Part shown: positions 46,640-58,319 of the stretch, one piece after another
Numbering within the stretch: the first letter of the stretch is position 1
Layout of the letters: each line of letters opens with the position of its first letter
NCBI GenBank assembly: GCA_034401795.1
Contig: CM067374.1
Location: 94,580,398-94,644,397 of the forward strand
Origin: Chaetoderma sp. LZ-2023a
Taxonomy: Eukaryota; Mollusca; Caudofoveata; Chaetodermatida; Chaetodermatidae
Direction of reading: 5' to 3'
Length of the DNA: 64,000 nucleotides
The notes under the pieces: model-generated
The model's database searches: none
Seen by the model: only the letters and a program-made list of their open reading frames with translations
Told to the model about the DNA's origin: nothing
Translations under genes and position numbers: made by a program

Positions 46640-47235
46640 TGTCCCTGCCCTGTGTAATCCTCGCTTCACTCACTTCTTCAAATATCATGATGAATTGTTT
46701 TTGATTAGTAGTTTGGGCATATGACATGAATACAATTCCATCAATGACGTTGATTAAAATTGCGCTAATTGAGTTAGTCCTGTATGATCACATGACTTAA
46801 ACGTGGGACTAGGGGCGTGAGAATGAGTAAAATATCGTGATAAATCGATATATCAGAGTTTGCATATCGTATTGATATATTGTATAGCTACATTTTGAAA
46901 ACTGCCTGTGATCTGGCGACACATTGGTAATAATGTGATTGAAAACACCCCACAGCTTCAACCTGTTGAATATTTTGAAATTAATTTGACTTGAAGCTTT
47001 TGCTGCGTGTAGTTAATTTCAAAATATTCATCATGCGGCAGAAATTATTCATGACATTTCGATTGTATTTAGTTTATCACTGTGACAAATAACGATATTT
47101 CATCAAATCGAGATATACGTATATCGATTTACAGTACAACTCATAAATAAGTTAAAATGTTTCCATAATAATCAATTCAATACGAGATATGCACCGTTGC
47201 ATATTAGCCATATTAGGCATGATTGTCACGAGTTG
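46640..47235. other. Unit backbone with family A core (46,964-47,034)
   Basis: Collinear with 28,655-29,175. No gene seen. Confidence 0.6.
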
Positions 47236-47322
47236 TAGAATTTGCTCCACATTAGCCAGTCACATTATGACTAATCTATCGCATTCGTCATAATGTCACT
47301 GGCTAATGCGGAGCAAATTCTA
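47236..47322. repeat. Inverted repeat with 36-bp arms
   Basis: TAGAATTTGCTCCACATTAG followed by CCAGTCACATTATGAC pairs with 47,287-47,322 with about two mismatches around a 15-bp loop. Not related to family A or B by eye; unit 2 only. Confidence 0.85.
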
Positions 47323-47344
47323 TATGCAAAAACAAGATGTGTAA

Positions 47345-47570
47345 TAAGCCTTTAACACTCATATCAGCCAAAAACGGCTTTTGCCGTGGTCTTGAGAAAT
47401 GTCCATTTTCTGAACAAGAGAAGGCAATTTTTGAAAATTTACAACTGAAATGACTGGCTCGATAACCGAGCCAGTCATTCCAGTGGTAAATTTTCAAAAA
47501 CATTCTTCTGTTTGTCTGCAAATTGACATTTTCTTTGGAAAATCGAAATTTTCTTGAAAAGATTTAAGCC
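47345..47570. mobile_element. Family B fold-back, most complete copy
   Basis: Palindrome centred near 47,464 on GGCTCGATAACCGAGCC, with arms of about 60 bp (CAAGAGAAGG, TTTTTGAAAATTTACAACTG and the inverse CAGTGGTAAATTTTCAAAAA, CATTCTTCTG). It is bordered by TTAAC and GGTTAA. Related fragments are at 405, 17,230, 18,180, 33,130, 47,965, 48,965 and 56,815. Confidence 0.75.
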
Positions 47571-47649
47571 TTAAATGGTTAAGCTATGCGGTGTGAAAAC
47601 AATATAATGTAATTTCATCATTCAAGCTGTCAATCTTGTCTTTCTTTAA

Positions 47650-49420
47650 AGGGATATTCCACTGGGGGATTTTATGCATCTGACGTAAAGTACTAATTTT
47701 CCGCATTAATTTGAGACCAAGAGCACAATTTTATGCCAACAAATAAAAAAGATATCCTCAATTTAAATTGCTAAAGTAAGCAGTAGATAGAGGCGCCATT
47801 TTGAACAAGTAGCTGACGTCACCGACACACCTACTCTGTTTGCCCGATCGAGGATAGCCGTAACCAGGGGAGGTAAATCTTGCATCTCGTGGATAATTAG
47901 CGTACTGGCTAAACAACTGACACTTTGCCGCAGTGTTTGGAGGAAATTAAAGTGCAATTAGTGTCCCGATGATCGCGCCAGTCATTGTAGTGCTAAATTG
48001 TCAAAAATTGTTTTCCTATGGGCAATTTCTATTTTTAAAAACATTGAGAGGTTATGCCAGGAGCGTGTTTGCGATCAACCAGCTACAACAAATTCTTGAA
48101 AAATATATTAGTTGAATAAATGTTGAATGTAATTTCTCTGAAAGCTGTTGCTATTGCAACTTTTGCTTCCAGTCAAATTCCAGTTTCAAAATATTCAACA
48201 GGCAGTAAATATGGGTCAACATTTTAAAATTTGGGATCAGTTAGTTAACCCTTTCATGGACAGAAAAGCAGAAAGCTTAAAATTTACCCTGCATAGGTCT
48301 ATTGTGTGAAACTAATTAGTTTGGAAGCTACTGCAACATAATTCCAGGGAAATTTAATTCAGAATATTCAACACTCTGCATAGTTATTTTAAAATTGGGA
48401 GTAAACGTTGTAATGATTAATAACGCTGGATCTCAATAGTGTGAAAGCACTAAACTACTAATTATGTCTAGCATACACTTATCATTATTTACTAGCTGTC
48501 ACCTACTATCGTCTATGAAGTAAGCCGCTAAGCGGTTGCCTATAATTGACCGACCGGACAATCAGTGACATCGTTTCATTTTGGTTTGCAAATCCCGTTT
48601 TACAATTGATGCAAGCAAATACGACGTTAATTGTCGAGTTTGATTCTTTTATATTAAAATTAAGTACCGCGCCTTTTTTCTTGAAATTCATGACACATTA
48701 TTTTAAAATTATACAGACTATATGTTCTAAACTTGTGTCTTCCAAATTTAAATGTGGAAGATGTCCATCCAGTGCCGATGTTATGACGCCATCTTTCAGT
48801 TAGCCCCTTTTCATGCGGATGCTTTTGTGGATCGGTATCTGAAAATGTGAATTTCCGTACCCTTTCCATGATCGTTTCTATTACTGCAAGCCCATGCTTG
48901 ACATGCGGACATGATGCGATTTAACCATTTCACGCCAGCACTGGCCTCTGCAATCGTCAAGTTGAGGACGCAGGTCAAAAGAAGGCTATTTTGAGAATTT
49001 ACAACTAAAACGTGTGTCTCAGTAACCGAACCAGCCATTCCAGTGGTCAATTTTCAAAAATAGTCTTCGCTTGGCCTGCAAATGGCCATTCAATAAGGAA
49101 ATGTTCTGATTTTCCTGACAGAATTTGGTCATTAACGGGTTAATTAATATTCGGCTGTCATAACGCGAAGTAAACAGGTAAAACTAAAAGCGCTGGCGAT
49201 ATTTTGCTGGTGTGTCGTGGACGTCATAATCTCGCGGTTTCTCGCTCTCGTTGCGAGAAAATGGATGCGCCCAGGAGTCATGTTTTCGAGCGTTTTGGGC
49301 ATATTCATTTTATTATTTCTCGGCAATGGAACGGTGTATTACATATTTTTTTGCGGCAACTATTTCGGATTATAGTATATTTTTAGTTGACTTATTCCCG
49401 ATTTTCACTGGAATTTCCCT
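47650..49420. mobile_element. TTAA-flanked non-autonomous DNA transposon
   Basis: TTAA at 47,646-47,649 and 49,421-49,424. Inner ends are AGGGATATTCCACTGG and, inverted, AGGGAAATTCCAGTG. Similarity between the arms extends inward: GACGTCACCGACACACC at 47,815 against GACGTCCACGACACACC inverted near 49,225, implying long degenerate terminal repeats. No transposase is visible. TTAA targets are characteristic of piggyBac and Kolobok elements; the family is undetermined. Family A cores (48,100-48,205; 48,300-48,380) and family B fragments (47,965-48,065; 48,965-49,145) are nested inside. Confidence 0.75.
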
Positions 49421-49424
49421 TTAA

Positions 49425-51632
49425 CAGTTTAATGCTATAGCTTATAACTACTGAAATGAAAGACTATTATTTGACATGTGGTGGCTAATGCTCTACAACC
49501 TGTCTAATTACGCCAAGAGAAATGCTTTTATAACACTGAACCAATATGGGGTGGGTGGGTATGGTCAATGTTCCCAGAAATGCTTACTAGGTTAAGACAG
49601 AATATCTAATTTGAGACAGTCTCTTCGACTGTAAGAATACTGGCGTTACCATATCTTCCACCCAAGTATCTGACGTAATAATCAAATACGTCACATGTTA
49701 ACTGTCTTCACAATTAAAATGACGTACAACGTCAACAATGTCCAAAACTCCGTTATGAATTATCTTATGTCTTTGGTAAATTTACAATTTAAAAACCTTT
49801 CTCTTGAATATTTTGGAACTAATTAGATTGCGAACTATCAGTCAATTTATTTTCAACTATTCATCAGCTTACCTGTCCCTTGGAATTTGGAATTCAAGTT
49901 TCAAATTGTGTTTACATTGCTTCTAATACACGTGTAAAGTGTGCGGAGCATAGCTAGAAATGAGTAAGTAGATTTATAGACATGGATCCCTATTATATAT
50001 CATGTTGATCGTGATTATTTGACCCTTTAAATGATGAATTCCCTGTATCTCAATTTCAGGGCAACCATATAGGAAAGCAGCTGTATATTTTGAAATTAAT
50101 ATGACTGCCAGCAACGGCTTCCAGTCATATTAATTTCAAAACATTCAACAAAATATGCTATATCTCACAAGGAATGTACCTTTTCATGGAATTGTTGTTG
50201 AAATAATTACCGCATTTCCTGCAATTGTTATTTTGCATCAAACAAAGATATTGGAATCACAGGGATGAAGAGGTCAGCGTTTTAATCAGCGATATTCTTG
50301 GTTGTTGCTTTGGCTTGTATAAACATTATGTAATTTATGTTAGTCAGTTATAGACCATTCTTCAAACACGACGGCATTAATGGTTTGATTTGTAGAATGC
50401 TGGGAGATGACATGAATAGAATCCCTCTCAATGAGCTTGATTAAAAATTGTTGTAACAGGGCCAATGGTATCGACGTGCGTCAAAGATGGCTGGTTAACC
50501 ATTCGGATCCTGAATTTCCAGAATCTTAGTTTCAAAGTTGGCCTAATCATATAGGTAACCTGTTGAATATTTTGAAACTAATTTGACAGGAAGCAACAGC
50601 TTCCAGTTAAATTAGTTTCGAAATATTAAAGAAAATATTTATGAAATTGCAAATGAATGTTTTGAATTTGGTCTTTCGTTTTAAAGGGTTTATTTCGTTA
50701 ATTTTGTCCAACAATTCATTTGTAAATGTACTTCCTGATGTCAACACGTGTTGTTTGTTCGTCACGAGGTGTGATTGGCATCTATATGACCCCAATCTAT
50801 TCAACTTTCAAGCCATGCTTGGACCTTGTTTCATTAGATTTACCCTCATATATCTGAACTTAGTCTTTTGAATTCATTTATCCTTCTCAATAAATCAATG
50901 TGGCCTGCTATAAACGTCGCTGATTATTTTGAAATACAATCTAAGCGAAAATTATTGCTGTCCTAGGGAGCAATAATTTTCAGTCAATTATATTAAAAAT
51001 ATTAAGCATTTTCCTTTCGTGTATTACGTTTTATGATTAGATGTAAACAGTTAATGACTCTATATCGTCTTCCCCCGTAGTAATTTCGTATTGATGAAGA
51101 TCAGAAAATCTTGTCTAGACAGACCATTAGTGACTGGGCGAGGCGTAAAGGAATTATAGTCGCTGAAATAGCTATTCACAAATTGACTTATTTACCCCTG
51201 TCACGCCGAATGTACGCTTCATATTTCGTTGCAGATAACTCTAAACCCTTTGTTGACCAAATATAGAATTTTGGGTCAACCAGCGTTATCAAGAGCCGGT
51301 ATAGCTCTTCGACTCTGCAGATACCCTCTAGCCATAAACGGGAATGAGCTAAACGGGGAACATCTGTCCTCATAAAACAGTACTGCACTAGATATAATGG
51401 CTAGCATCCGTTGATAGTTCTCAAAACACAAGGAACAAATCCGATCCGGTTCACATCTCTGTTTTAAGGGACCGACATGATGGTTTAACAATCCACTATA
51501 CCTGCTATAGATGCTGATGTGGCCCAACGCCTCTCCCACCCCCGCACCCACGTTTTCAAACATCAACCGTACACAGAGGCCGATTTCGACGTAGATCCCA
51601 GATTCCTACATTGCATAAGGGAACCATACTTG
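49425..51632. other. Unit backbone with family A elements
   Basis: Collinear with 29,720-31,995. Forward family A element at 49,645-49,970; cores at 50,063-50,165 and 50,928-51,015; reverse partial element at 50,505-50,670. No gene seen. Confidence 0.65.
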
Positions 51633-51644
51633 ATCATGAATAAT

Positions 51645-54600
51645 CTTCTTCTTTTCGATCGGTGGTATCACACTTGGAGAGCCGTTCTCAAGATGAAATC
51701 TGTGGTTTTCTGCAGTTCTTCCACAGGCCCATACAGCTTTTCAAGAAAAGAGGTTGACAAAAGCCATATCTCTTCTCTCAGCAGATGATACGTACTGCAA
51801 CATTGAAGTATGTGCTCTGTGGTCTGTTCTGCTTCTCCACAAGGACAAGCGGGCGATGTCGTAAGGTGGAACCGCCTGTACATGTGTTGGTTTAATCTGT
51901 TGTGTCCAGTTCTGAGACGGTAAATGGTCACTTGCTCTGGCCTCGAGAGATGATGGTAGGCATCTTCTGATTGAGGTGTTCTATAGAGTGACTTGATGAT
52001 AGTCTTCGTCTCTGTATGTGTAACCATGTTTTCTGTCTGATTCTCTTCTTCACCCACCTTTGCCATCTTGTCTGCTTCCTCATTTCCTTGAACTCCACAG
52101 TGTGAGGGGATCCACTGCAATGCTATCCGAAAGCATTTGATGGCTTGTAGTGCTTCTTCAAGTTGTGGTTGCTTACCTTTGGTGATAGCCTCAAGGACGG
52201 AGCGGGCATCAGATAAAAAGACAATCTGTGCAATAGGGTCTGCTGTTCTGCTGATGGTATTAGCTGCATGAACCAGTGCTTCGACTTCAGCTCTGTTGTT
52301 TGTGCAGTGTTTGCCCGTCGGTATTGAAGCTGACTCATGTGGTCCGTTTGGATACTGTATGTGCAGTTCGGCACCTCCGCTCCTAATCGCATCTTTGGCT
52401 GATCCATCTGTGTAGATCCTTATCTATGTCTCCTGAGGGTACATTTCTTCCAGCATGGCTAGGGTCAGGGCCTTCTTGCTCACATCATTGTGTTCATCTT
52501 TGGTTGTGAGATGAGGTACTGTGGTGCGAATAGCTATGCTCTCTAGTTTGTTTTCCCAGGGTGGAGGATCAAGGGTGTGGTTTGGGTCTTCTATTTGTGC
52601 TGGCAACATTTCTTGATGTTTCCTTTGAAGTGCTTTTGTCTCTTTCACAACACTTGATCTTTTAAGTCTTCCTGATGACAGCTGTGCCTGCCTGATCTTC
52701 ATCGGGTGGTTGCTGAACGATTTGAACTTTGCGGCTTGGATCAGTGCTTTGCATTCCCTTCCTTTGCTAAGTGGGGGGATGCCTGCTGTCTGCTCCATTT
52801 TTTCTATTGGTGTTGATCTCATTCCACCAGTGATGATGCGCAGTGCCTGGTTTTATACTCTGTCGAGGTTCTGTTGATGAGATTTAGCTGCTGTCATCCA
52901 TGAGCTGGATCCATACTCAAGGTGTGGTCGTACGGCACCTAGGTAGATGGTCTTGAGGATCCTTTCATTGGCACCCCACTTTGTTCCTGCCAGCTTCCTC
53001 GTGATGTTTAGCTTTCTTCTGGCCTTTGCCTCTGCATTCTGTATGTGCTCCTTCCATGTTAATCTCCTGTAGTAGGTGACTCCCAGGTATGTCTGCTGGT
53101 CCTCGTACTCGAGTGGAGTACCGCCCAGTGTCAGATTGCCAACCTTGGTTTTGGTGGACAGTGAGAATAGCATGGCTGATGATTTTTCTTTGTTGATGGT
53201 AATACACCATCGATTGGCCCAAGCTGTAATTCTGTCCAAGGCGAGCTGCGTTTTGTACGTGGCAGTCATTGTATACTCCTCGTGCACCAGAGCACGAGGT
53301 CATCTGCATAGAGGGCTGCTTGGATCTCATTGGGCAGCTCTGCTACAATGTCATTAATGAAGAGTATGAACAGAGTTGGTGATAATACTCCGCCTTGTGG
53401 CACGCCTTGTCTCAGCAATACATTCTGTCCAGATTGTCCATCCACCAGCACCCTAGCTCTGCGATTGTGTAGGTACGACTTGGTCCACCGGAACATGTTG
53501 CCACCGATGCCTGTGCGCCGGAGCTTCACGAGGAGGCCATCCTTCCACACCTTGTCAAATGCCTTCTGCAGATCGATAAAGGCAGCCAGCATCACCTTCT
53601 TGGCTTGAAAAGTGCCCTCTATGACCTGTGCAAGATGTGTTGTTTGATCTTCTGTGCTCCTGTATCTTCTGAAGCCGGCCTGCTCTGAAACTATAATGTT
53701 CTCCGACTCCAGGTACCACTGCAACCGCTGGTTGATGATGCGCTCCATGGTCTTGCATATGCAGCTTGTAAGACTGATAGGATGGCAGCTCAGCACTTTC
53801 GTCTTGTTCTTCCCTTTTCTCAGAATAGGAGTCATTCTGGCTTCCTTCCAGCACTGAGGAACCTCTCCATTGGTCCAACTGCGATTAAAGATGTCTAGCA
53901 ACTTGCGGAGAGATGCATTACCAAGGTGTTGGATCATTTCATTCGTAGTGCCATCTGGCTCGGGAGATTTCTTCTTGTTAAATTGGCGGATAGCCTTCTT
54001 CAGTTCTGTTAAACTAATGTCAACTTTCATTGCATCGTGAGTGTTGGTGTCTGTTCTTTCCTTTTGCTCTTTTCTAACCTCTTTTTGACGCATACGTGGT
54101 ATAGAAATGTTGCTTTCTTTTGCATATGCCTTCGCAAAGGCATCTCCAGCCATCTTTCCTGTCAGTGTTTGTCCATCTTCTTCAAGAGTAATCTTCTCTC
54201 CCCCGACACCCTCATCATTCAGTGCTTTAGTCAGTCTCGATAGCTTTGTGGTGTCTCTCTCTAAATTAAACCCTGCCGTCTTTTCCCTCCAGCTTCTTCT
54301 TTGTGCCCCCAGCTTGGTCTTTAGATACATGGCTTTAGTTTGTTGTAGCGTGAAGTGGTTTTCATGACAGGGATTACCCTCTGCATCTTCTCTGGCCTTG
54401 TCTAGTTTATCATGTGCTGCTTGCAGTTCTGTTGTCCAGTAGGGGCGGTAGTTTTTCCTGAACCCTCGAGGAATTGCTTCGTTGGCAGCCTTGAGGATAC
54501 CTGAATTAAATTCCTTGACCACGTTGTTGATGTTTCTCCCTTCTACTGCTATATTTTGGGTAAGCTCACTGGAACGAATGCCGAACAGACTCCAATTTGC

Positions 54601-55609
54601 CTTTTTGTAGTTCCACGTTGGATGTTGAGGTGTACTTGTCGAAATACTTCCAGAAAAAGAGAGGAGGACTGGGCGGTGGTCGCTTCCTCCTAACTGCGAT
54701 CCGACCACTCTACTGAGGTTTCTGTGAATGTCTTCAGTACAAAATGCCAAGTTCGGCGTTGTTGTCGAGTGCCACCGGCGCGAGTAGAAGGTAGGCTGAT
54801 CTGTGGGATCGTTGACAAGTAAAATGTGCTTTTCATCTTGCCATGCTTCAATGTCTTCTCCTCGTTTATCAAGTGTTCTGTATCCCCAGCTCTGGGACTG
54901 GCTATTAAAGTCTCCCGCAATGAGGAAGTGGCAGTCCGGGACCTGGATTGTGTCAAGTGAGAGATTCTTGTCATTAGGGCAGTAATAATTGACAATGTCA
55001 ATCACAGAGTTGCTGGTTGTTACCTTGATCTTGATATATTCCGCCTCTTCCATAAAGGGTTTGATCTGGCTGGTGTTCACGCTGTTTCGGACCAAGCTGA
55101 TCACTCCACCTTTCTTTCTTCCTCTTCGATCACACCGGAAAATCTGGTGGCCTCTGATCTTAAATGGTTTACCTTCTTGCAGGTGTGTCTCTTGGATGCA
55201 GCAGATATCAATGTTGTTTTCGTACAGGAACTGTTCGAGCTCTGATTTCTTGTTGGTAACCCCTTCTGCGTTCCAGTGCATGATGTTGATACTAGGGTTC
55301 TCTTTGGGGTTGGTCTTCTCTTTCGGGTTGCCAGTAGCTCTCCATCCTCGTCCCCTAGCTCCACAAGACGAGTTGATTGGACCTCCAGTAGCTGGGGGTG
55401 GGCTCCTTCGAGGCGTGGAGCCCGGCGCTGCACCTGCCTGACGGATCCTCGCAGGACGAGCACCATTTCGGTTGATTCGATCTCCAAGTGTCATTTCATT
55501 AGCGTTGTGCATAATGCTCTGGTTAGCACCCCCAAATGTCTCGATTGACACCCAGTGGGTTACACCCCTGCGCCACGTTGAGGCCGAGCATATAGTCTTA
55601 AACAGGGGT
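51645..55609 (-). mobile_element. LINE insertion (I/Jockey-type, with RNase H), 12-bp TSD
   Basis: A 3,965-bp element exactly flanked by ATCATGAATAAT (51,633-51,644 and 55,610-55,621). The undisturbed target lies in unit 1 near 32,000. Transcribed from the minus strand: the 5' end is ACCCCTGTTTAAGAC; the 3' end is GAAAAGAAGAAG, only about 23 nt after the stop codon, so the 3' UTR is almost absent and ends in an AAG-type tail. No ORF1 precedes the endonuclease, so it is probably 5'-truncated, although a one-ORF element cannot be excluded. Confidence 0.9.
51668..55512 (-). pseudogene. LINE ORF2: endonuclease, reverse transcriptase, RNase H (disrupted)
   Basis: Endonuclease (EEP/APE type) motifs in order: MHWNAEG, IQETHL, AGDFNSQ, GSDHRPV. 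Reverse transcriptase: KSPEPDG (usually KSPGPDG), FIDLQKAFDKVW, RQGVPQGGVLSP, YADDLVLW at about 53,289-53,312. A frameshift near 53,280 moves the thumb region to another frame (HLEYGSSSW, to 52,853). A TAA at about 52,850 and a TAG at about 52,424 interrupt it further. RNase H follows: IYTDGSA, NRAEVEAL, FLSDARSV, WIPSHCGVQGNEEAD. The C-terminal part has a CPCGEAEQTTEHILQC zinc-like motif. An RNase H after the RT points to the I/Jockey superfamily. The three lesions make it inactive. The open frame formally continues upstream of the LINE into flanking DNA, so I start at the first in-element Met. Confidence 0.9.
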
Positions 55610-55621
55610 ATCATGAATAAT

Positions 55622-55913
55622 GAAATACAGATAAAATATATTGTAAATAAGGTTTTATATTCTACACATAGTATTGCTTTCACCTGGTACAATATCTTGA
55701 ACATTTATTCATTCCCGTTATAAAGTCTCCTGCCAAATTATTCCACGTCTGATCCAGACGAAATTTTGGTCAAATAGATGTTTAGAAATTTTTGACATCG
55801 GCTTGATTCATATGTAAAAAAGGATATAGCCTGCAAATAATGCGAGATTAATTTGTAAGGTGAAATGTTATTTTCTTACCCATAAGCGAGTTTGGCTCCT
55901 GACTACAGTACAA
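55622..55913. other. Unit backbone downstream of the LINE
   Basis: Continues the alignment with 32,012-32,334. No gene seen. Confidence 0.6.
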
Positions 55914-55914
55914 T

Positions 55915-56277
55915 TGAGGAATCCAGTTTTAGCATTGCCGCGCTCATCTCTAGCTAAGCTCGATCCCTGAACTCCCTGACTCAATTTCTAAAAAATATAT
56001 ATGGGTAGGCTGTTAAATATTCTGAAACTAATTTGACCGAGTGCTAGTGCTGCCTGTGGCAACAACAACGCCCAGTCAAATTAGTTTCAAAATATTGAAC
56101 AGCATGTTTATTAAATTGTAGATACGATTCGTACAACAACGCTTAGTCCGTCATCAATCATGAGTTCGTGACGAACATATCTACGTCATTCATGACGTCA
56201 TTGATTCTGACGTCAGCCTAAAAGGCGCATAGTTTCATTATGACGTCATATGATTGATGGATAAACTGGAAACTTCC
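55915..56277 (-). mobile_element. Family A MITE
   Basis: Ends GAGGAATCCAGTTTT and, inverted, GGAAGTTTCCAGTTTATC. Full core at 56,010-56,100. TGACGTCA near 56,191, 56,207 and 56,238. Paralogue of 32,336-32,705. Confidence 0.85.
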
Positions 56278-56302
56278 ATTTCTGATGACTACGTCAAAGT
56301 AG

Positions 56303-56683
56303 GGACCCCATTTACCACTCAAGTATATGACGTCATACGCAATTTATACGCGACATGTAGGCTAACATCACAATACTTAGACACACATCTAGCTCCGTCA
56401 TGAACATTGAAAAATCCGTAAAGTGTACGAATTGTATGTCTCAGAGGGACTTACTGTTTAATAAACATTCTATTAGATACTTTGAAACTAATTTGACTGC
56501 GCTGCTGTTGCCAATTGCAGCAACATCACCTTGCCAAATTAGTTTCAAAATATTTATTGGCATACCTGGAATTCTGGTGAGGGAGCATTCAACATAAGTA
56601 AATTGATTCCAACACAGGTAAATGTTGGCGGAGTTTAGCTAGAAATAGGCGGGTCACGGCAAGAAATGGGACCGACTATTAGT
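56303..56683 (+). mobile_element. Family A MITE, unit 3 copy
   Basis: TGACGTCA near 56,326, full core at 56,470-56,555, and a GC-box side that runs into the palindrome at 56,650. Paralogues at 1 and 32,733, both lacking the right core arm that this copy retains. Confidence 0.75.
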
Positions 56684-56810
56684 TGTTGCCGACCATAAAA
56701 TAACATGCATAGCAAAGGCTTATTAAATATATTTAATGAGCGTTTGCTATGCATGTTATTTTATGGTCGGCAACAACTATTAGTTGGGCCCATTTCTTGC
56801 CATGCCCCGC
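56650..56810. repeat. Unit 3-specific palindrome, about 80-bp arms
   Basis: Centre at ATTAAATATATTTAAT (56,722-56,737). The arms carry GCAAGAAATGGG, TAGTTGTTGCCGACC and ATAACATGCATAGCAAA on the left, and their inverse on the right to about 56,810, with few mismatches. In units 1 and 2 the left-arm sequence is single and followed directly by GCATTCCCTTT-like sequence, so the right arm is a new inverted duplication. Confidence 0.9.
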
Positions 56811-57600
56811 ATTCCCTTTAAACTTGATATTTGTTCAAGTTAATTTAAATTTTCTCATAGAAAATCTCCATTTGCGGACCAAGAGAAAATTATTTTTGAA
56901 AATGTACATTGGAATGACTGGCTCGGTTATTAAGCCAGGCTTTACAGTAGTAAATTTTCACAAATAGTCTTTTATTGGTCTGCAAATGGACATTTCTCGA
57001 AACCACTGCAAAAGCGGTCTTTGGCTGATATGAGCGTTAACGCATTAACGCATTGTTCCTTGACGGACGTCACGCTTTTGAGGCCTTTCAGGCGGTGGTA
57101 TGATTCGAACTCGAGGAGCAAGGAATGCACTTCCAACTGTTAACAAGATTATATCTAGTTGCTTTATAATAGAATCTATTAGAAATTCACGACAATTAAT
57201 ACTTGAAGACTACACAGGAGCTTATAGCAAAAGTATCCCCCACCCCTCCCCTCACCCATACCACCTCCCCAAACCACCTACCCCACGCTCGATCTCAAAC
57301 TAATCACACACCTAGCTTAGTTGGCAGAGGTAGTCTGGTAGCAATTGCCGCGATAATTCGTTGCTTTTCCATGAATACTTTGCCGGCCGTTAAATGTCTG
57401 GAAAGCTGAATTTAATCATTGCTAATGGATATAAGTAGCTGCGTTATCCAAAATGTCGATTCCGAGAATTACCAGAGCAAATTCTTTCCAAAAGTAGTGC
57501 CAGGAACAAATGGGTACCCTGGCACTAAATATAGGCTAAATAAAGCCTGGCGCGTAGCTTGAAAACAAACTGAATAAAAATTGTTGCTGCATAAATTATT
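56811..57600. other. Unit backbone with family B element (56,815-57,050)
   Basis: Follows 380-1,165 and 33,110-33,935. This family B copy keeps more of its right arm (GGTCTGCAAATGGACATTTC) than those in units 1 and 2. C-rich stretch at 57,237-57,290. No gene seen. Confidence 0.6.
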
Positions 57601-57972
57601 GGAAGAATCCTGTTTCTCAGTTAATCACACAGCGTCATTATCATCTACGTCACATATACGTTGACGTCATAATCAATTACGTTATGAATGACCCTATTTT
57701 ACTCCGTCAAGTTATATGAATTGTATCTCCTTACTGTTTAAGAAAACATTTTGCTGAATGTTTTGAAACTGATTTGACTGGCGCTGTTGCTGGCATAAGC
57801 CACTACAGCACCCGGTCAAATTAGTTTAAAAAAAATATTCAACAGCTTACCTGTATGCTTTTCTGGAAATGGATAGTCAGGGAGTTCAGCGAGCTATCGA
57901 TCAAAACACAGGCAAAGTGTGGATGGAGGTTAGCTAAAAATGGACGGGGCATAACTAAAACAGGATTCCTCC
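57601..57972 (+). mobile_element. Family A MITE
   Basis: Ends GGAAGAATCCTGTTT and, inverted, GGAGGAATCCTGTTT. TGACGTCA near 57,662. Core arms near 57,750-57,790 and 57,808-57,845. Paralogue of 33,936-34,305. Confidence 0.85.
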
Positions 57973-57984
57973 ATTACTCCGTCT

Positions 57985-58205
57985 TAACCGCTGAATAGCC
58001 CGTAAAGTTGTACGAATTGTATGTCTTTACTATTTAATAAACATAGGCAGCAACAGCGCCTAGTAAAATTAGTTTCCAACAAGATATTCAATCGTATACC
58101 TGTATAGTTTTCAGGAAATTGAGATTCAGGGAGCTCAGGGATCGATTGATCTCAACACGGGCAATGCCTTGGTCGAGCTTAGCTAAAACTGAGCGGATTC
58201 ATCCA
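57985..58205 (+). mobile_element. Family A MITE, left core arm deleted
   Basis: Paralogue of 34,325-34,545 with the same core deletion, so the deletion predates the separation of these units. Confidence 0.65.
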
Positions 58206-58319
58206 TTATCAGCAATGGTTATATATTATCTCTGGTATGTAATGTATATAGTTTGCAGCATCCAGGACTGTATGTGCTTATAAATGCTATTTTAGATGTG
58301 ACGTGCCCATTAGAATTGA

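Larger units (their letters stand above)
32736..56307 (+). repeat. Macro-tandem unit 2
   Basis: Second direct copy of the macro-unit. It lacks the 35-bp satellite, the segment matching 2,690-6,000 of unit 1, and the segment matching 6,905-7,780. It has gained a 3,965-bp LINE at 51,645, a TTAA-flanked transposon at 47,650, a family A element at 38,320 and an AAT-repeat insert at 37,421. It keeps the 35,883-36,540 segment, which unit 1 lacks but unit 3 has at 63,177. The units are therefore mosaics with independent gains and losses rather than a simple series. Confidence 0.85.

Noticed and set aside
55101-55487. ORFs inside the LINE in other frames or on the plus strand (for example 54,989-55,441)
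   Set aside because: Shadows of the LINE ORF; they carry none of the domain motifs.
53266-55704. Reading the 812-codon ORF as starting at its first Met (55,704)
   Set aside because: The first 31 codons or so lie in flanking unit DNA and the target duplication, outside the LINE boundary at 55,609.
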